Origin: Verrucomicrobiaceae bacterium
GTDB lineage: Bacteria; Verrucomicrobiota; Verrucomicrobiae; Verrucomicrobiales; Akkermansiaceae
Direction: 5' to 3'
Length of the DNA: 27,799 nucleotides
Assembly: GCA_947372405.1 (NCBI GenBank)
Contig: CANBTO010000009.1
Span: 1-27,799 of the forward strand
Below are positions 24,701 through 27,799 of this stretch, piece by piece. Below the pieces are notes generated by a model. The model worked only from the letters and a program-made list of their open reading frames with translations, did not search any database and was not told the DNA's origin. How positions within the stretch are numbered: the stretch's first letter is position 1; each line of letters starts with the position of its first letter. The position numbers and the translations under genes are program-made.

Positions 24701-27700
24701 GCTCCCCCGCCCGGGCCTGCTGCTTCATCGTTGGACCGAGGAGGACGCATCACAAAATCCCCTGACCGGCGCGTCCGGCGGGGAAGGACGCAAGGAAGAC
24801 AGGTCGAGCGAAGGACAGGGGGCAGGCAGTGGCAGCAGCGATCCATTCGCCGCGGGAACATCCACCATCAATTCCGACGTTTGTGATTTCCTTGGAACGC
24901 CCGCCGCAGTGAAGTTCAACCTCACGCCGCAGGCCGACGGCTCGCTCACCCTGCCGCTCGGCGATTTCACCGGCAGCCAGTTTCTGGAAATCACCGCCAC
25001 GGATGCCTTCGCCAACGACTCGCTGGTCCTCCCACTTCCCCCAAACGAGACACCCTTGCGCGACCGTCGCATCGCACGCCCACTCGATCCACAGGCGCAC
25101 CACCTTGCCACCCGCAGCGCCGCCGTGCTCAAGAAGGGCGCCACCGCCTCCATCGAAAACCTGCTGGACGCCGACTGGCGCGCCTTCACCACCCTCACCG
25201 AAGCCCATCAGTTCCTCTATGGCATGACCGGCGACGAACGCCTCCGCGAGTTCGTTTTTCTAACCGAATGGCCGACCTTCGATGAAGCCAAAAAACTCGA
25301 TCTTCTCTCCAAACACGCCTGCCACGAGTTCCATCTCTTCCTCGCCCACAAGGACAAGGTCTTCTTCGAAAACCAAGTCAAACCCCTGCTCGCCCAGAAA
25401 CCCGAGCCGCAGTTCATCGATGATCTTCTGTTAGGCCGAGACCTCAAACCCTACCTCCGGCCCTACGCCTGGCAACGCCTAAACGCCGCCGAAAAAGCCC
25501 TGCTCGCCCAAGCCCTGCCCGAGGCCAAGCCACGCATCGCCCGCGAACTGTCATTGCGCTGGGAACTCGAAGCCCCCAGCCCCGATGCGGATACCCAACT
25601 CTTCACCCAGACCCTGCGCGGCAGCGACCTCGCACTGCAGGACAGCCTCGGCCTCGCCCGCAGGGACATTCGTGAGGAACCGCAAATTGCCGCGTCCGGC
25701 GAAGCGTCTGGAGTGAGTTATCTTTCCGAAAAACTGAATCGCATCATCATTCCCAAGATCGACTTCGAAGACACCACCGTCGAGGAAGCCATCGATTTCC
25801 TGCGCCTGCGCGCCGCCGAAATGGACTCCCTTGAACTCGATCCAGCAAAAAGAGGCATCAACATGATCGTGCGCAAACCTCAAGGTCCATCAGGCGATTC
25901 GCTTCGCATTCATGAACTCCGCGTCAGGAACGTTCCCTTCGCGGTGGCACTCAAATACATCTGCGATGCGACCAAGCTGCGCTACAAGGTGGATGACTAC
26001 GCCGTCACCCTCGTTCCCCAGACTGAATCCGGCGAAGACACTTTCACCCGCGTCTTCGATGTGCCGCCTGACTTCGCCTCATCCCTCGATAGCGGCGATT
26101 CGCCGAGCGCAGCCCCTGATCCCTTCGCTGAAGCGGCAGGTGGAAGCTCGCATGCACTCACCGCGCGTCCTCCCATCTCCGAACTGTTAAAGAAAGCCGG
26201 AATCGCTTTCCCCGAAGGCTCGTCGGTTTCTCTCGGTGCCAACGGCAAACTCATTGTCACCAACACCGCGGCGGAACTCGACAAGATCACGGCGCTCACC
26301 ATGGCACTGCACGATATACCAAACGCGGTCGGAACGGGTACTTTCCCCGTGACCCCGGCAACACCTACGAGCTTCGCATCCTCAAACGCCGCACCGGACG
26401 CAAGCTTGTTACCGCCCCTTGATGTCGATCCATTCGCCGCACCAAATGCGAAACGGCTCGAGGCCCCCCATTCCGCGCGCCTGCTCTTCCCCGATCGCAC
26501 CAAGCTCTGGCGCGAGGCGAACTACTACCACAACACCAAACCCACCGGTGAATCCCTGATCCCGCTCAACCGCTTCTGGCTCGATCTCGCGGCGTGGGAT
26601 GGCAAGGGCGCGTTTCTCTCGCCGCACTTCAACGCCTGCCACACCACGGCCAACGAAGCGCTGATGTGCCTTGCCTTGTTAGACCTGCCGTTCAAGGCGG
26701 AGCGACCGGAGGTCACCGTCGATGGCAGCACGCTGCGCGTCAAAGCACGTGAGCCGATGTTGCTCTTCTACAAGGACACCCGCCGCACCGACCAGGTCGC
26801 CAAGGAATCGCCGCTGCTGGTTCGCCAGTCATTCAGCCCGCTCGCCGAGAAATTCCGCACGGTCAAGGGCCACCAGGTCGAGAACCCGGTCACCGGTGAC
26901 TTCCGCCCCGGCGTGCCCTACACCGCCTCGCTCGTCGTCACCAATCCCACCGGCATCGGCCGCCGCATCGACCTGCTTGCACAGATCCCTGCCGGCTCGA
27001 TCCCGCTCGAAGGCAAACCCGCCACGCTCTCGTCCACGGAAGAGATCGCGCCGCACGGCGTGTTGATGCGCGAACTCGCGTTCTACTTCCCCGCCGCCGG
27101 GGATTTCGCGGTCTATCCGCTGCACGTCAGCGAGGAAGGCACGGTACTAGCCCACACCGGCCCGCGCGCGTTGCGGGTTTCCAACGATCCGGAAAAACAG
27201 GACGCAGCCTCATGGCTGGTCCTCGCCCGGGAAGGATCGAACGAGGAGGTGCTCACACGCCTGCTAACAGAAAACCTCGATTCCATCGACCTCGGCGCGA
27301 TCCGCTGGCGGCTTCAGGACAAGGCGTTTTTTCTCAAGGTCTCGGCGATCCTGCGTGACCGCCTGCACTTCTCGCCGGAGATCGCCGCCTATGGATTCCA
27401 TCACAACGATCCGGAAACCATCCGCACCTGGCTGGAGAACTCGTCCTCCGTGCGCCAGCTCGGCCAATGGCTCGACAGCCCCTTGCTCGAGGTCCGTCCG
27501 CGCACGCATCATGACTGGCAGACGCTGGAGTTCGATCCGCTGGTCAATCCCCGCGCCCATCGTTTGGGCGAGAACCCCCGCATGACCCACGAGCAGGCAC
27601 GCGACCACTATCAGGCGTTCCTCGATCAACTCGCCTGGAAACCTGCGCTCGACTCCACCGACCAACTCGGTCTAACAGCCTACCTGTTCCTGCAGGACCG

Positions 27701-27799
27701 CATCGAGGAAGCGCTGGCGCGGTTCCCTAAGATCGATCCGAAAACACTCCCCGGCCGGGTGAACTACGACTACCTCCACTCCATCGCGCTTTTCTATCA
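21705..27799 (+). CDS. Giant secreted alpha-2-macroglobulin-like protein, 3' partial
   Basis: One frame runs open from the ATG at 21705 to the window end, 2,031 codons with no stop. MRKALICLFASCTVLCA is a signal peptide. Residues of about 445-640 contain DLDGLVAHHERR, PGAWLVDFVSGQVSARALIRKGRL and NARFFLDREQLL, a style known from very large Planctomycetes/Verrucomicrobia proteins of the bacterial alpha-2-macroglobulin (MG2) kind. The region near 1742-1810 (SLVVTNPTGIGRRIDLLAQIP, FYFPAAGDFAVYPLHV) is typical of the same family. Inserted at about 1345-1525 is a secretin/STN-like segment (IDFEDTTVEEAIDFLR, VPFAVALKYICD, GKLIVTNTAAELDKI). No CXEQ thioester motif is seen in the visible part. The role may be surface or periplasmic protection or scaffolding; this is not proven. 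Confidence 0.85.
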   Translation, partial: MRKALICLFASCTVLCADDDTFRERFADPATRTSALAELIPGTREAYFHTALDHQLAGRDADFLKTLAEWKAASERKEHPIPSTGIDVLENRQLLLDYRKNPDLSLAELIRRLDLKFDDTRPDAAAAAESLPTRLDPALLTEDAFEKAAARQSPKQPYSQYREQRRYRELANVESFNEEEIRWFLENLNRADLPGVVPLIDRSLGLEKPVTFGSVSLHQSLTSEQLSSLLAIQPKLRSNSAFNLAYLSKLRPGPETDFALDLKARAEHLANCRDHALTLPPAQNSLKAHILFHHLRLQQELGNFPKDDFIAFLSLPRQSHSLLRIPEPQAPDCIKLDADFTDATACPPVRDDLPLIESYLSHFLSQSDTAADFAPFIEEKRLTELHARARLLAGENPDRWGKLIDPADFKTLQQETRIDFAPGAPTLPDSDAAVALTLDLKNTPDLLVRIYELDLPSHLERDGSEPDVSIDLDGLVAHHERRIAFTQAPIVLHRESIALPEISGPGAWLVDFVSGQVSARALIRKGRLIAFPERTATAQTVRVFDEKGGLVHNASIHLGRETLSADPSGVITIPDAPNHPLTHGIVQAGKLATSINIGSRSDELALNARFFLDREQLLADQEARLHLRVQLTNHGHELPLDRIKDPAIVLKAELLGGITTERVIAENLKLDPILEVAFQVPADLLKLTLTLRGTVTPATGGEPQKLQAESVYQINDDLRLARVGTAFFSLTATGDRLEVRGRNGEPLTSRIITLTCYHNNFSSDLKLTVRTDAKGRVDLGKLDGIQCIVATGTDISETRFYPQNRQLDPASTLHLPAPNEIRLPLEKPSAVPDRLELSLLETVNNQPVRDHFDKLAIENGRLVIRRLPPGDYTLTQGDRTTVIRISSGVETGGLLVSRSRMLPLLSPRNPTIAAAAVNNDQLKIQLRDAGPDTRVTIVGKRYVHTGQDGGRGLYPFSPPVPNSLSPGFNGCGFLTDRHLSDEMRYILDRRSAKTFPGSMLPRPGLLLHRWTEEDASQNPLTGASGGEGRKEDRSSEGQGAGSGSSDPFAAGTSTINSDVCDFLGTPAAVKFNLTPQADGSLTLPLGDFTGSQFLEITATDAFANDSLVLPLPPNETPLRDRRIARPLDPQAHHLATRSAAVLKKGATASIENLLDADWRAFTTLTEAHQFLYGMTGDERLREFVFLTEWPTFDEAKKLDLLSKHACHEFHLFLAHKDKVFFENQVKPLLAQKPEPQFIDDLLLGRDLKPYLRPYAWQRLNAAEKALLAQALPEAKPRIARELSLRWELEAPSPDADTQLFTQTLRGSDLALQDSLGLARRDIREEPQIAASGEASGVSYLSEKLNRIIIPKIDFEDTTVEEAIDFLRLRAAEMDSLELDPAKRGINMIVRKPQGPSGDSLRIHELRVRNVPFAVALKYICDATKLRYKVDDYAVTLVPQTESGEDTFTRVFDVPPDFASSLDSGDSPSAAPDPFAEAAGGSSHALTARPPISELLKKAGIAFPEGSSVSLGANGKLIVTNTAAELDKITALTMALHDIPNAVGTGTFPVTPATPTSFASSNAAPDASLLPPLDVDPFAAPNAKRLEAPHSARLLFPDRTKLWREANYYHNTKPTGESLIPLNRFWLDLAAWDGKGAFLSPHFNACHTTANEALMCLALLDLPFKAERPEVTVDGSTLRVKAREPMLLFYKDTRRTDQVAKESPLLVRQSFSPLAEKFRTVKGHQVENPVTGDFRPGVPYTASLVVTNPTGIGRRIDLLAQIPAGSIPLEGKPATLSSTEEIAPHGVLMRELAFYFPAAGDFAVYPLHVSEEGTVLAHTGPRALRVSNDPEKQDAASWLVLAREGSNEEVLTRLLTENLDSIDLGAIRWRLQDKAFFLKVSAILRDRLHFSPEIAAYGFHHNDPETIRTWLENSSSVRQLGQWLDSPLLEVRPRTHHDWQTLEFDPLVNPRAHRLGENPRMTHEQARDHYQAFLDQLAWKPALDSTDQLGLTAYLFLQDRIEEALARFPKIDPKTLPGRVNYDYLHSIALFY

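Larger units (their letters stand above)
2446..27678. repeat. Dispersed heptamer CTGTTAG / CTAACAG (24 sites)
   Basis: Plus-oriented copies start at 2446, 3395, 3599, 6661, 10932, 11417, 18073, 18888, 19882, 21987, 22747, 23664 and 25428. Minus-oriented copies start at 6007, 7002, 7290, 7518, 9188, 14232, 20670, 22417, 24586, 27264 and 27672. All lie in genes or pseudogenes, in four different codon phases. Only one (14232) falls in the 11.6-17.6 kb accessory block. Flanks are not conserved beyond the seven bases. This list was made by eye and may miss some. Confidence 0.8.

Overview
The window looks like a chromosome segment from a GC-rich Verrucomicrobiota bacterium, probably a Luteolibacter- or Haloferula-like member. 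This is inferred from protein style: a very large alpha-2-macroglobulin-like secreted protein carrying a secretin/STN-like insert, a DEGQ-type SNF2 helicase, an E. coli-type RhaA beside a Rhizobium-type rhamnose ABC importer, and few clear Shine-Dalgarno sites. I could not run a database search. I see no rRNA, tRNA or CRISPR array.

Layout. 1-3111: SNF2 helicase, 5' end outside the window. 3114-4579: a translationally coupled acyl carrier protein and FAD oxidoreductase (minus strand). 4794-10596: a five-gene minus-strand rhamnose operon, rhaA-rhaT-rhaP-rhaQ-rhaS, most joints overlapping by 1-4 nt. 10778-11632: a divergent family-4-like uracil-DNA glycosylase lacking three of the four usual iron-sulfur cysteines. 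11640-17560: an accessory block with lower GC than its surroundings. 17576-18288: a second, frameshifted copy of the glycosylase. 18483-21425: a secreted GH78 alpha-L-rhamnosidase. 21705-end: a giant secreted protein of more than 2,031 residues, still open at the window edge.

The rhamnosidase and rhamnose operon fit one job: L-rhamnose is released outside the inner membrane, imported by RhaSTPQ and isomerised by RhaA. Kinase, aldolase and regulator genes are not in the window. The accessory block reads as a compact minus-strand operon of small secreted, membrane-anchored and CXXCG proteins that two mobile elements have broken. An ISL3-family IS (14548-16011, 8-bp target duplication) splits a double-CXXCG gene. 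A REP-associated Y1 transposase element (12961-14105) sits inside a small gene. Removing the IS in silico restores one 261-codon frame exactly.

The most unusual signal is at DNA level. The heptamer CTGTTAG/CTAACAG occurs at least 24 times, on both strands and in all four coding phases that avoid a stop. It is almost confined to the host-like regions (23 of 24 sites), which resembles the density and behaviour of an uptake or other genome-wide recognition sequence.
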